Of a stretch of DNA of 64,000 bases, positions 11,479-22,507 are shown piece after piece (position 1 is the first letter of the stretch; each line of letters starts with the position of its first letter). Below the pieces are notes generated by a model. The model was not told the origin of the DNA. It saw nothing but the letters and a program-made list of their open reading frames with translations, and made no database searches. The translations under genes were made by a program, and so were the position numbers. This DNA comes from Vandiemenella viatica (lineage: Eukaryota > Arthropoda > Insecta > Orthoptera > Morabidae): contig JARYHS010008074.1 in NCBI GenBank assembly GCA_031002005.1, positions 283,837,930 to 283,901,929 of the forward strand. The letters are read 5' to 3'.

Positions 11479-13630
11479 TATTCCTTAAATTCTTTGTCCA
11501 TAGATATGTAAGATAAAAGTTTTAATTTTCGAACTTCAATGTTAGTGAAAGCTTTGATTAGATTGTTACTTAGCATGGGGCAGAATTACAGCAGAGGGCA
11601 TGAATAATTTAGTTGGTTTTTTTTTAATAATTTAAAATGTGCCCTATTATTGAAATTATTAAATCGTTTGAATGGAAATAGTTGCACACTGATCGCGAAC
11701 TGTGCCGCCTACAAATATTACGTGGCATAACGTAAGTTTATAAGATTTTAATCTTCTTTGCTTTCACTGAGTAATATAACTAAGGCTTATTATTTCTGCA
11801 AAATGTAACTATGTCAGCTATTCAAACGTTGTATTATTGATCTGAATCACATAACAAAAAAGGCCGGTCCAGGTTACATTCCAACCTATCCACAGGCACT
11901 GCTAATGATTCTGTTCGAAAACCATGATAATTAAAATGTTTAATAAATCCAAATTTCTAGCAAATTATGCTTTAACGAGGACCAAACACCATTTTCGTAC
12001 AGGTTGCATTTCAACTATAAAAACTAAATTCCTTCATTCGTTAAAGGTTCAAAGTTGTTGCAGTTTTTTTGTGTGCATTTTGTTCCGTATTTACATTTTT
12101 GATGGCTGTGATAGCAACATATTCCCAAATAATATCGTTCAAAGAACGTATGCAAGATCATTATACTTCGCTATATAGCTTCTCCCAGTCGTTCGCGTTA
12201 CGGCACTTTTTGAGTGAAGTTTGTGAGGTATGTATATATTTTACAGCTCTAAGAGCAACACATTAAACAATGTAACCTATCAAACGTGTATCAATTTTCA
12301 GACCAAAATGACAATTTCTTTACGAGTCCCAGTGATTATGCTAGAGCCCAAATTTATATAACGAGGCATTATTGCCACAAAAATGTGATACCGTACATGT
12401 ATTAATATGTGCGAGATTGAAGTATTGTTTTTCTGGCGGTAAGTTTAGAGTAGTAGCACATGAAAACGGAAACTTTTTGTTACATCGCAAGCCACGAGGA
12501 ATTAAATTGAATTTTATAACAATTCTATTTAGTTAAGCAATTTCTAATAAATTAATTGTGAGAACACTTAAAGAAAAGTAAGTATTTCCTTTAAATTGGC
12601 ATATTAATTATCAGTTTTATTCGTGGCATAGAGTAAGTTGTTAAGATTTATTTTTGGCATCCTTCGTTTTCACTGGGGCCATTATTTCAGCCAATGTAAA
12701 CCATGTCAGCCGTTAAAACATCGATCTTCATCACGGGTAATAAGGTCTAAGAACCTGTGAAGATTTGGGATCAAGTTTATATCGCGATTCATGATGACAC
12801 TGACATGCAATACAGGGAATGTATTAATTCCCACGTGATTGAAGCTTTGCTTTTCTAGCGGCAATATTAGTGGAGTTGGGCTGAAATGCATCTTGGAACA
12901 AGTTGACAACTGAAGCGTTTTTTTACAGCACAAGGGACGATAAATAACAATGAGCTTTATTTTATAACAATTTTATTTAGTTAAGCAACTGCAGAGAAAT
13001 AAATTACCATAACACCCTGTTAAACCTGTCATTTTTATGGGCTTTGGGGCTCGTTTTCAAAAAAATAAAAATACTAAAACGCAGCCATTAGTCACAAGAC
13101 TTGTAACAATGATCAGTGTGTGAGATATCACGTTTAAGCATGCACCAGTTTTGCTCCAAGTGTAGCGTCGGTCATCTACCATATGTTAGATTATTAACAT
13201 CGTAGGCAATACAATTGTTTCTGGTGCAACATGCCACTATTACTGCTCAGTACTGTTTACTACTAAACTTCTTGTGTGCTGTTACTGTCTCTCTATTCCT
13301 CCACGCTAACTAATGACATAACACTGCAGTAATCAATCACCAGATGAATAATTTAAACAATAAACAGGTTGTAATAAAACTGGATGAGTAAAACACCAAT
13401 TGACTGCTCAAAGTTTTTCTAACAGTGACTGGTGTGTGAATTCTTTAGTATTATAATGCCAATCCCACATGGATCTCTGATCTTCAGTACTCCCTGTAGT
13501 TTTTTCTTGAAAAATGAATCCTAAGAAACATCTGCAGTAACCTTCAACAGATATTTCTTGCATAGCAACTTACATGGAACTGCCCATATTTCAAACTACT
13601 TTACTCAGTTAGTATACATTTGGTGGCTAT
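11479..13630. repeat. Degenerate tandem repeats (period about 420-450 bp), no gene
   Basis: The segment at about 12400-12560 recurs diverged at about 12821-13010 (TTTATAACAATT[C/T]TATTTAGTTAAGCAA at 12513 and 12961). Weaker relatives lie at 11700-11830 and 12615-12720 (CGTGGCATA[A/G]..GTAAG, then ATGTCAGC). No protein homology was seen. Confidence 0.45.
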
Positions 13631-13639
13631 GATAAATAT

Positions 13640-14292
13640 TCTCAAATAAGAAGACTTGCTATGGACAGACGAAAAATAACAAAAGTGAGACTTCTTGATT
13701 TCAGCAAGGCATTCGACCCTGTCGACCTTGACATTCTCCTTTCCAAACTGAGAGGATTAAATTTTTCCATTGGCACTGCTGAATGGTTCGATTCATATTT
13801 GAGGAACAATCAGAACAGTGTTACGGATGTCAATGGAAACAGATCACCATGAGAGAATGCAAACAGTGGTGTCCCCCAGGGGGGCACCATTGTTTGCATT
13901 CTACATATATCAACAATGTGACTATTGTCTTACGTTATTGTTATTACCATCTGTATGCTGACAACCTACAACTATACCTTAGTGCATCACCAGACAAGGT
14001 ACTCACTATTGTAAAGCAAATAAATGCTGACCTTATGAATCTTTCTAACTGGGCAAAGAGACTTGGATTAAAAATGAATCCCCTTAAATATCGGGCTGTT
14101 GTTATTGCTAATCCAAAACTAACAAGCAGCAACTTTACATCAAACCTCCCAAAAATAAAGCTTCAGGGAACAGAGTTAAATTATAGCGATTTTATAAAAT
14201 ATCTGGGAGTCCTAGTAGATGGTAATTTAAACTGGTCAGAGAATACCATTTCAGTATGTCGCAAAGCCTTCCAGGGTTGTATTTATGCATAG
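13640..14292 (+). pseudogene. LINE reverse transcriptase fragment (CR1/Jockey-like), part 1
   Basis: RT palm of a non-LTR retrotransposon. The first frame (13661-13852) holds LLDFSKAFD with the first catalytic Asp. A frameshift near 13850 moves the reading to 13783-14292, which holds VPQGG-like sequence and the catalytic box as YADN instead of YADD, followed by LQLYLS and an IKYLGVLVD thumb motif. The frame breaks off at FQGCIYA near 14283. The protein resumes in the same orientation at 20575, so the element appears to be split. Inactive. Confidence 0.85.
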
Positions 14293-14364
14293 GCTAACTA
14301 GGCTGTAGCCTACAGGCCCACACCAAATGCAAAAAATCAACAAAAAAACATCTGACTCCACCTG

Positions 14365-14490
14365 GTGTCTCACTTCTGCACGAATAAGGCTGTATGCCGA
14401 AATATTGTGCTTCTCGTGTTTGTTTTATGTTCGTCCCGGCCACCTTCATCTGTGGTAAATGTTGGGTCACATTTCCCTATCCTTCCTTAT
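14365..14490 (-). repeat. Relic of the 18.99-19.20 kb palindromic repeat family
   Basis: CCGAAATATTGTGC followed by CCTTCATCTGTGGTAA matches the interior and one end of the 205-bp element at 18994-19198 in reverse orientation. Confidence 0.5.
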
Positions 14491-15637
14491 TTTTATTGCC
14501 TTAAAGAATTTTCCTGCTCACACACACACCTCAGAGGTACAGAGCACATTTTTTACAAATATAGAATTATTACACTTTTTTATTTAACTTTTCTTTGCTT
14601 TACACAGAGGTGTAGAACATTATGTCCTAGAACAATTGTAAGAGGAGTTATGTGCTTTTAAAAGGACACCAAGCCGATTTTTATTCAGAGGAATACACCA
14701 TGTAGACTTGAATTTGTATACCTCTACAAAAAATTGGATGGTGCAATACAACCTCTGGTCATAATGTTGTATACGCCTGGTGGGTTCTTCATGAACTAAG
14801 AGAAGAGTTCAGCCAGTTTGCTTTTGGTCTGAGATTTATACTTTTGTTTTTCAACAAAATGGATACTAACTCTTGTGAATATAAAGGTGCAAACTTAGTA
14901 AACCACCAGGCAGTGCCGGATCTAGGGGATTCTTGCCCCGGGCGGCTACTTCAGAACCCCTAATGAGATCATAGCAAATGCAAAAATCTTCTTTTCCACA
15001 TTATGAGTCATTACACTAGACAGAAAAAAGTGACAGGAAATGTCTAGAAATAGAGCTAATCATACAAAAAATGTATGAACTGTACCTAGATGACTGAATT
15101 AAAAAAATTATCCATAATTAAGAGCTAAAAATGGCTGAACTTTGATATCTTTAATAAACAGTTCAAGTTGTCAGTTAAATGATCTGAAATAGATACCTGT
15201 GATTTGTTCCATGTTAAACTGAAAAATAATCTGACTTAAGAAGAAAAAGAATCTATTAAGGCTGATCATGCACATCTCAGTGAATCAAAAATCAGACACA
15301 ACTTAAAAACTTTTGACACAAAATGGCCAAAGATTCACCAAAATACAAAGTATTAACTGGTGATCTGCAGAAATGATTGCCATCACAACTCACAACAAAC
15401 TGCATTAGTTTCTATAAAAGGAAAATTTGGACCTTAATTTTACCTTGTATCATGCATCAGATTACTCAGTTCACTGTAATTTGTGGAATGAAATAAAAGG
15501 AGCTCATGGCGGAAATGAATTGCATCATCAATTTTGAGATGGACATATAGTGGGATTCCTGGCAGTGAAATCAAATTTTGGTTGGACAACTGTTATGGCA
15601 AAAATAAAAATTTGAGCATCTTTTATTGGATACTCCA
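14491..15637. other. No recognisable gene
   Basis: Unassigned sequence. A hAT-like end motif (CAGTGCCGGATCTAGG) lies at about 14913, but no partner end was found. Confidence 0.35.
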
Positions 15638-18560
15638 TTTTTTTTTGCTGTCATCAGTCTTTAGACTGGTTTGATGCAATCCTCCATCCCTTCCTATCCT
15701 GTGCTAACCTCTTCATTTCTACATACCCGTTACAACCCACGTCCTCAATTATCTGCTTCATATATTCTAATCTCTTTCTACCTCTACAGTTCTTACCTTC
15801 TACTGTTCCCTCCACTAACAAATTAACCAATCCAGCATGTCTCAAAATATGACCTACCAGACTGTCTCTTCTTTCCGTAAGCTTCTTCCATAAACTTCTT
15901 TTCTCACCCATCATTTCCAAAACTCTTTCATTTCTTACTTTGTCTGTCCACCTAATTTTCAGCATTCTTCTGTAGCACCACATTTCAAATGCTTCAAGTT
16001 TCTTTCTTTCCGGTATTCCTAAAGTCCATGTTTCGCTACCGTAAAGTGCTGTGCTCCACACATAGAGTTTCAAGAAGTTCTTTCTAATTCCTAGATCAAT
16101 ATTTGAAACTAAAAGGTTTCTCTTTTTCATGAAGGCTCTTTTTGCTAGTGCTATTCTGCTTTTAACATCATTCCTGCTTCGGCCATCGGTTGTAATTTTG
16201 CTTCCCAAGTAACAGAACTCGCTCACTTCTCCTACTGCATCAGATCCTATTTTTATATTTAATCTGCTAGTATTGGTATCATTTCTGCTACATTTCATCA
16301 CTTTTGTTTTACTTTGATTTATATTCAGTCCAAAGTCTTCCTTCAGTATTTTGTTCATGCCATTCAATAACTTCTCAATATCCTCAGCCCTCTCTGCTAA
16401 TAAGACAATGTCGTCAGCAAATCGTAGCATACTGATTTTTTGTCCCTGAAAACTTATGCCACATGGAAATTTTTCTTTGACTTTCTTCATTGCTTCTTCT
16501 ACATACAAGTTGAATATTAATGGGGATAGACTACAACCTTGTCTCACACCCTTTTTAACTGATGCATGTCTCTCGTGATTCTCTACTTTTATTACAGCCA
16601 CTTGATTCTTATATAGTTTATAGAGTATTCTTCTATCTCGATACTTTAGGCCTGACTTCTTTAAAATTTTCAACATCTTGTCCCACCTAACATTATCAAA
16701 AGCTTTTTCTAAATCAACAAATGCCATAAAAGTATCTTTGTTTTTCTTGATCCGCCCTTCAAGTATTAATCTTAAAGATAGAATTGCTTCCCTTGTACCG
16801 CGATTTTTCCTAAACCCAAACTGATCTTCACCTACTATCTCTTCTACTACCCTTTCCATCCTTCTGTATATTATTCTGGTCAGTAATTTTGAAGCATGTG
16901 ATGTTAGACTAGTGGTGCGATAATTCTCACATTTGTCGGCTTGTGCTTTCTTTGGAAGTGTGAAGATGATATTTTTATTAAAATCAGTTGGAATTTCTCC
17001 TGTTTCATTACTTTTTGATATCAGCTTGAATAATCTTTCGATTCCTTCCTCTCCTAGAGATTTAAGAAGTTCTGCAGGGATCTCATCAATTCCAACTGCC
17101 TTATTTGCTTTCAAGTCATTCAGAGCTTTATTAAATTCTGTCCTCAAAACAGGATCTCCTAAGTCATCAATGTCGATATCGCCTTCCTTCTCCAATACAC
17201 TATTGTTCAAGTCGTCCTCATCATACAGTTTCTCAATGTATTCCTTCCATCGGTTAGCTCTATCTTCTGAGCTTAAAAGAGGTTTCCCATCGGCAGTTTT
17301 AATGTTCATACCTCTTTTCTTCATTTCTCCAAAATTCTGTTTGATCTTTCTATATGCAACATCTACTTTTCCTACAACCATTTCCTTTTCTACTTCTTCA
17401 CACTTTTCTTGTAGCCATTTTTCTTTTGCTATTTTGCATTTCCTATTTATTTGATTTCTAAATTGCCTGTACTGCTCTCTTCCTGCTTCATCCTGAGCAT
17501 GTTTGTACCTTCTTCTCTGATCCATCAGCTGCAAAATTTCTTCTGTGATCCAAGGTTTTCGGGCAGCTTGTTCCCTAAAGCCTAAGGTTTCTTTGCCAGC
17601 TTTCATTATTTCGGTCTTTAATGCATTCCATTCATCCTCGGTTGAGCTCCTTTCACAGTTAATTCTTAGACCTAAGTCTACCATTTCTGAAAATTTTTCT
17701 CTTGTGCTAGATTGTTTCAGTTTATTCACTTCTAATCTGTTCTGCTTATACTGCTTCCTTATTCGCTTGAATTTCAGCCTGCACCACTTCATTACTATCA
17801 AATTGTGGTCCGAGTCTATGTCTGCTCCTGGGTACGCTTTACAGTCTAGAACTTGATTCCTGAATCTCTGTTTGACCATGATATAATCTAGCTGATATCT
17901 GCCTGTATCCCCAGGACGTTTCCAGGTGTATATTCTTCTTGCATGGTTCTTAAACAGTGTGTTCGCCACTACTAGCTTATATCTTTCACAAAATTCTAGC
18001 AACCTGCTTCCTCGCTCATTTCTTTCTCCTAGACCAAAACTTCCTACAGTATTCCCCTCCTTTCCTTCTCCCACTATTGCATTCCAATCATCCATGATTA
18101 TTAGATTTTCCTCCCCTTTCACATACTGGATTAATTCTTCAATTTCAGCGTATATTTTTTCTATTTCTTCGTCATCTTCCTGTGACGTTGGCATATATAC
18201 TTGTACTAATGTGGTTGGGACGGGCTTAGTTTCTAACCTCATCAAAATAATCCTGTCACTAAATTGTTCATAATAACTCACCCGTTTCCCTACTTTCTTG
18301 TTCATTACAAATCCTACACCAGTGACTCCATTGACAGCTTGTGTGCTAATTATCCTGTGTTCCCCAGACCAGAAATCCTGTGCGTCCTTCCATTTAATCT
18401 CACTAATCCCAATAACATCTAACTTAAGTTGTTCCATCTCCCTTTTTAAGTTTTCTAACCTACCTGCCCTATTCAGACTTCTAACATTCCACGCTCCGAC
18501 TCGTAGAATAAGTAACCTCAAATTAAGACCATAGCTCAAAAGTTTTTACTGAAAGGTCAC
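15638..18560 (-). mobile_element. RTE-type non-LTR retrotransposon, nearly full length
   Basis: A minus-strand LINE with a single long ORF (15654-18539). It ends a few bases after the stop codon in a short A tail (poly-T at 15638-15646 on the plus strand), preceded by ATGACAGC. The very short 3' UTR and one EN-RT ORF suit the RTE clade. The 5' end is not defined by sequence and may lie a little upstream of 18539. No target duplication was identified. Confidence 0.9.
15654..18539 (-). CDS. LINE endonuclease-reverse transcriptase, intact 961-aa ORF
   Basis: This protein nicks target DNA and reverse-transcribes the element RNA onto it. Residues 1-255 form an apurinic-type endonuclease: GAWNVRSLN near residue 16, GISEIKW with the catalytic Glu near 47, MDDWNAIVG near 150, LDYIMVK, and DSDHN near 246 with the catalytic His. 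Residues about 470-760 form the RT: NYRTTSL, QFGFRKNRG, FVDLEKAFD, VRQGCSLSP and RFADD near residue 706. The C-terminus has the usual RTE-like tail (RRMLKIRW, then GHILRH). No stop or frameshift breaks it, which is unusual here. Oddities are DDWNA where families normally have GDxNA, and NYRTTSL where NYRPISL is usual. It resembles the proteins often mis-annotated as craniofacial development protein 2-like. The start Met is the first in frame before the EN domain. Confidence 0.93.
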   Translation of the reverse strand: MSYGLNLRLLILRVGAWNVRSLNRAGRLENLKREMEQLKLDVIGISEIKWKDAQDFWSGEHRIISTQAVNGVTGVGFVMNKKVGKRVSYYEQFSDRIILMRLETKPVPTTLVQVYMPTSQEDDEEIEKIYAEIEELIQYVKGEENLIIMDDWNAIVGEGKEGNTVGSFGLGERNERGSRLLEFCERYKLVVANTLFKNHARRIYTWKRPGDTGRYQLDYIMVKQRFRNQVLDCKAYPGADIDSDHNLIVMKWCRLKFKRIRKQYKQNRLEVNKLKQSSTREKFSEMVDLGLRINCERSSTEDEWNALKTEIMKAGKETLGFREQAARKPWITEEILQLMDQRRRYKHAQDEAGREQYRQFRNQINRKCKIAKEKWLQEKCEEVEKEMVVGKVDVAYRKIKQNFGEMKKRGMNIKTADGKPLLSSEDRANRWKEYIEKLYDEDDLNNSVLEKEGDIDIDDLGDPVLRTEFNKALNDLKANKAVGIDEIPAELLKSLGEEGIERLFKLISKSNETGEIPTDFNKNIIFTLPKKAQADKCENYRTTSLTSHASKLLTRIIYRRMERVVEEIVGEDQFGFRKNRGTREAILSLRLILEGRIKKNKDTFMAFVDLEKAFDNVRWDKMLKILKKSGLKYRDRRILYKLYKNQVAVIKVENHERHASVKKGVRQGCSLSPLIFNLYVEEAMKKVKEKFPCGISFQGQKISMLRFADDIVLLAERAEDIEKLLNGMNKILKEDFGLNINQSKTKVMKCSRNDTNTSRLNIKIGSDAVGEVSEFCYLGSKITTDGRSRNDVKSRIALAKRAFMKKRNLLVSNIDLGIRKNFLKLYVWSTALYGSETWTLGIPERKKLEAFEMWCYRRMLKIRWTDKVRNERVLEMMGEKRSLWKKLTERRDSLVGHILRHAGLVNLLVEGTVEGKNCRGRKRLEYMKQIIEDVGCNGYVEMKRLAQDRKGWRIASNQSKD

Positions 18561-18708
18561 ACCCATATGGAGGCTGACTGCGTACATGCATTGATAGAAA
18601 GGAATAGAAAGAAACTCAATAAATTAGTTATCTTAACTCCTTGGGACTGGCACAATTGGCAAGATAAACTTCCAAACATTACACTGTTTATAATATAACC
18701 TACAAGAA

Positions 18709-19562
18709 AAGGAAAATTATTTGTCACTCACCAAAGTTGAAGGCTGCAACGAGTGAAAAACATATATATACATATAAAATACACAATATTTTGGTTTTAC
18801 ACCTTACTCATGCCGTAGGAAGTGAGTCATGGTTCAGGAGGTATCCACATGCCGAAGTTTAACACATGACTGTGCATTAACGATACGCCTGGAGAGACTG
18901 AGATGATATATATAAATAAGTTGAGATAGGAACTTCCATACCAAAACATCCTAGATACCAGACACCCATGATGCCTCACTCATTATTATTAATAATAAGA
19001 TAGGATAGGGAAAATAAACAGTTACCCGTCACTTACCACAGATGAAGGCAGGAGGGCGAGACATATAAAAATACAAAAACAAACGAATTGCACAATATTT
19101 CGACTTTAGTCTTAGTCATGTGGGAGGCGAGACATATGGCAGGGGGAAAGATGTGGTAAGTGACGGGTAACTGTTTATTTTCCCTATCCTATCTTATTTT
19201 CAGTGCCTCGCGGCAGTTTCCTTAATCCACTCATTATTATTAATATTATCTTTATCATCATATAACTAGTTAGTCCTACTTTTTTTATTTTTAAATTCTG
19301 TACCCTTTTGGTATATTACTAATTCTATCACCTTCTGCAATATACATATTTATATTTAACATCTCAGTCTCCCCCGACATATCGATAATGCACTCAGTCA
19401 TAGGTTAAACTTCGGCGTGTGCACACCTCCTGAATCACATGACTCACTTCCTACAGCATGAATAAGGTGTAAAACCGAAATATTGCATATTCTTATGATC
19501 ATCATATACATTTTTCACTCGTCGCAGCTTTCAACTTTGGTAAGTGACAAGTCATTTTCCTC
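18709..19562. repeat. Nested palindrome: outer inverted repeat of about 180-215 bp
   Basis: The outer arms 18709-18925 and 19335-19562 are reverse complements with moderate divergence. Both contain CACCAAAGTTGAA, GGTTTTACACCTTA, GGAAGTGAGTCATG and GCCGAAGTTTAAC (or their complements). A second, perfect palindromic element sits in the central spacer. No coding sequence was found. Confidence 0.8.
18994..19198. mobile_element. 205-bp element with perfect 47-bp terminal inverted repeats
   Basis: 18994-19040 and 19152-19198 are exact reverse complements over 47 bp, beginning AATAAGATAGGATAGGG. A 17-18 bp stretch, CACTCATTATTATTAATA, occurs on both sides (near 18976-18993 and 19228-19245). The right copy is separated from the palindrome by about 30 bp containing CAGTGCCTCGCGGCAG. 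The interior shares ACAATATTTCG with the outer arms, so the inner and outer repeats are related. Confidence 0.85.
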
Positions 19563-19813
19563 TTCCTTGAAATTTATACTGCCTAAGGCCGTTTCCTTTT
19601 TCCTTATTTTAATTACTGTTTATAAAATGGAACCTGAAGATTTCATAAACTTCAACACACTTTATGACAAAAAAAAATCTAATCCACCTCTTGTAAATAG
19701 AGAGAAGGATGTTGACAAACAGCCAGTTTTGCTATCAACCTGTATACAGTTACAAGGCCAACAGAAAAATATTGGAATGCTTTATTTGAAAATGCATGTC
19801 GATGGTCAAAACC

Positions 19814-20083
19814 AAACACACAGATCACGTGGTATATATGACATCATTGTGATGTATGGTCCAGACTGCATTACAACATAAACTCAAATAATGATTGGCG
19901 AAATCATATTTTATAAATATGTGTTTCGGTTGTAATGCAGCCTGGACCAAAGTGAACCTAACCATAATGCACAATATTGCAGGTATCCAATTTTCAGATC
20001 ATTTCTATAGCTGCTACTGTGTTGGTACGTGCAGACTGAATAAGTCACAATGATGTCATATATACCACATGATCTGTGTGTTT
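19814..20083. mobile_element. MITE-like element with 39-bp inverted ends
   Basis: The left end 19814-19852 (AAACACACAGATCACGTGG...) matches the reverse complement of 20045-20083 with one mismatch. A second inner inverted pair (GGTCCAGACTGCATTACAAC and GTTGTAATGCAGCCTGGACC) lies inside. No clear target duplication and no ORF. Confidence 0.8.
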
Positions 20084-20574
20084 ACTAGACGAGGTCACAG
20101 CGGTATCCCCATCTTGATATTACCCCACTTTTATAAATACAACTTTTATGTAACTACCTCTATTTTCTCAAATACACTGTATGCACTTAGACAGACAATT
20201 AATAATTAGTTATCTCTTGAATATCCTGAAACACCATTTTACATAACAGCCTATCAGAGGTACACAACACTATGTCCATAAAAACTGTTAAAAAAAATTA
20301 CTGTGGACAAATAACATTAAAAAACAATAAATAACACTAAATACATTTTAAAGGAATGTACCTACATACTTACAAAATTTTGTTAAAAAATTCAATAAAT
20401 AGTTAAGGAAATAAAATGTTTTTAAAAAAATAAAACTTTTCAAACTGTTCTCCCGTAAAGTTAGAGAAATGTGACAGTGTTCTATACCTCCGAGATATGT
20501 ATAAATGTACCAGTTATAACCTGGAGGCCTACAGATTGTAAAGGGCCTGAATAACAGGAATAGTCTAGGGGCTT
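20084..20574. other. No recognisable feature
   Basis: AT-rich sequence without gene or repeat assignment. 20520-20570 contains two imperfect copies of a GGCCTACAG/GGCTTACAGAT motif. Confidence 0.35.
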
Positions 20575-21331
20575 ACAGATCCTAAATGCAGCCCTGAAGC
20601 CTTCTCTTCATGCTCTGTATAAATGTAAGAAATTCTTCCCCACTCATTTAAAAAAGAAACTGGTGCAGGCCCTTGTGCTTCCCCATTTCGACTACTGTGA
20701 CGTTGTGCAGCAAAATGTGAGTTTGGCAGACATAAGAAAACTTGAACTTGTTATGACCTCCTGCAACTTCACGACAATGTCTCACCTTCATATGATCGCT
20801 TACAGTGGTTGCGCATTTGCAACAGATTCCACACTCTACAACTCCATCACCTCATACATCTGAAAACTCCCTCCTACCTTTGTTCCAAAATTTCATACCA
20901 AGGACTTTCCCATAATGTTAATACCAGATTTCTGAACTCAAACATACTAATTTTCCACTCCCACAGTTCGGAAACCCTAGCCTGTTCCCACATTTCAGTG
21001 GATAGATTGTGGAATGATCGCCCCTGAAAATTAGAGCCGCCAAAAAAGTCAGACCATTTAAAATTCTTCTGAGAAAAAATTACTGATTGAAGCACTAGGG
21101 GAACAATCTCTTTTTCCATGCATAACTTATTTCAGATTTGAATTGTATTGATTTATACTGTGTCAACCTATTTATTCTTCATTCCCTATTATTAGTTTGT
21201 TAAATACCGTTAGTGTGCGTAAGGTGTAAATGGTTTATTATAAACACGTGGTATGATTTAAGAGAGGGCTAGACAGTCCTAATCTTGCCAGGCTAAATAA
21301 ACCTTTAAATGAATAAATAAATTTTCAGACC
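20575..21331 (+). pseudogene. LINE reverse transcriptase C-terminus and 3' end, part 2
   Basis: Continues the non-LTR protein cut off at 14283. It reads HALYKCKKFFPTHLKKKLVQAL, LPHFDYCDVV (20640-20705), then after a frame change LRICNRFHTLQLHHL (about 20800-20850) and VDRLWNDRP (to 21027), the usual C-terminal region of CR1/Jockey-like LINE ORF2 proteins. The 3' UTR ends CTAATCTTGCCAGGCTAAATAAA followed by a short AAATG/AAATA tail near 21331, a terminus common in arthropod LINEs. Several stops and frameshifts. Confidence 0.8.
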
Positions 21332-22247
21332 AATAGAACAATTCCTTCTATGACTGTCTCTCCACACATGTGTTGCATAAGCTTATGAATATTATTTTCA
21401 GTACAATACAATACAATCATTCAAATATAAGAGACTGGCTCTATGGGATATGTTAAGGAATAAATTTCCAGAAAAACATATAGGCTATAAATAAGGCTAC
21501 AAAGAATTATATCAAACCACAGAAATTAGATAAAAGAATTTCAAACTTCGTCACCTCCATCCGAATTCCAACATTATGAAGTCCAGTAACAGTATGGGCT
21601 ACCTTATATGCTAGGAAGAACAACAACCCACGATAAGCAACGCAAATGCGAGCTCAGAAGAGGATACAAAACATAATGCCGATTAATTTGGAACTATGTT
21701 AAAGAGTTCGGGAGCAGTTTACGTCGCGATACATGACGTCACAACGTGACCCAGAGCTTATGAAAGTTGCTTAGATTCTCGTCATATGATAATTAATAGA
21801 GGGGCTCGTTCCGAATATTCTTATAACAGATCGCTCACAAAAGTAAGAAATAAAAAGCTATTTCGGTGTGTATACTGACATCAAACAGTCGATTGGAAAA
21901 ATATTAAGGCACTCACATCATAAATACAACACATTTTCATTTATAACTCAAGTGACATTTCAATCGAAACTTAACAAGTACTTCTTTTTTAAAAAAGTTT
22001 CAATTTAATACAAATGCTTGGTTCAAAAGATTGCAATAACTTACACAAAAAAATCGAGTAGCACATACACAATGACCCAACCGATTACACATATCAGTTT
22101 TCAACATAAACTTTCTCACGTCGCATACTTACAGACTTCGGAAAACGCGCACAACCGTTCAACGACTCTTATATACAAAGATGAAACATTTTCAAATTAA
22201 ATAAATTGAGTAAAATGACATCGTTGGCCAAAGATAAGGAAGCAAAC
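21332..22247. other. No recognisable feature
   Basis: Unassigned AT-rich sequence between two LINE 3' ends. Confidence 0.4.
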
Positions 22248-22507
22248 TTTTTTTCTTTTTTTGATAACCATGTTTTATTTAAAACGTCCAGCAATTACAT
22301 TTTTGCTATACAGTTTTGTGATCTTAAAGTGATTGATTACATCCCCTAGCCTGAGGTCAGTCCAATTGGATTCCTCTGACTCTGAATTATTACTATATAA
22401 CGTAAAAAAAAGTCAGGTATGAGTTAAGATATTGATAATAATAATAATGGTAATATAGTTTAAATTTTTTTTACTTCTAGTATGACAGGAAAAATGGTAT
22501 GAGAACT

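Noticed and set aside
16933..18534. Several plus-strand frames of 78-173 codons
   Set aside because: Antisense shadows of the intact RTE-type ORF.
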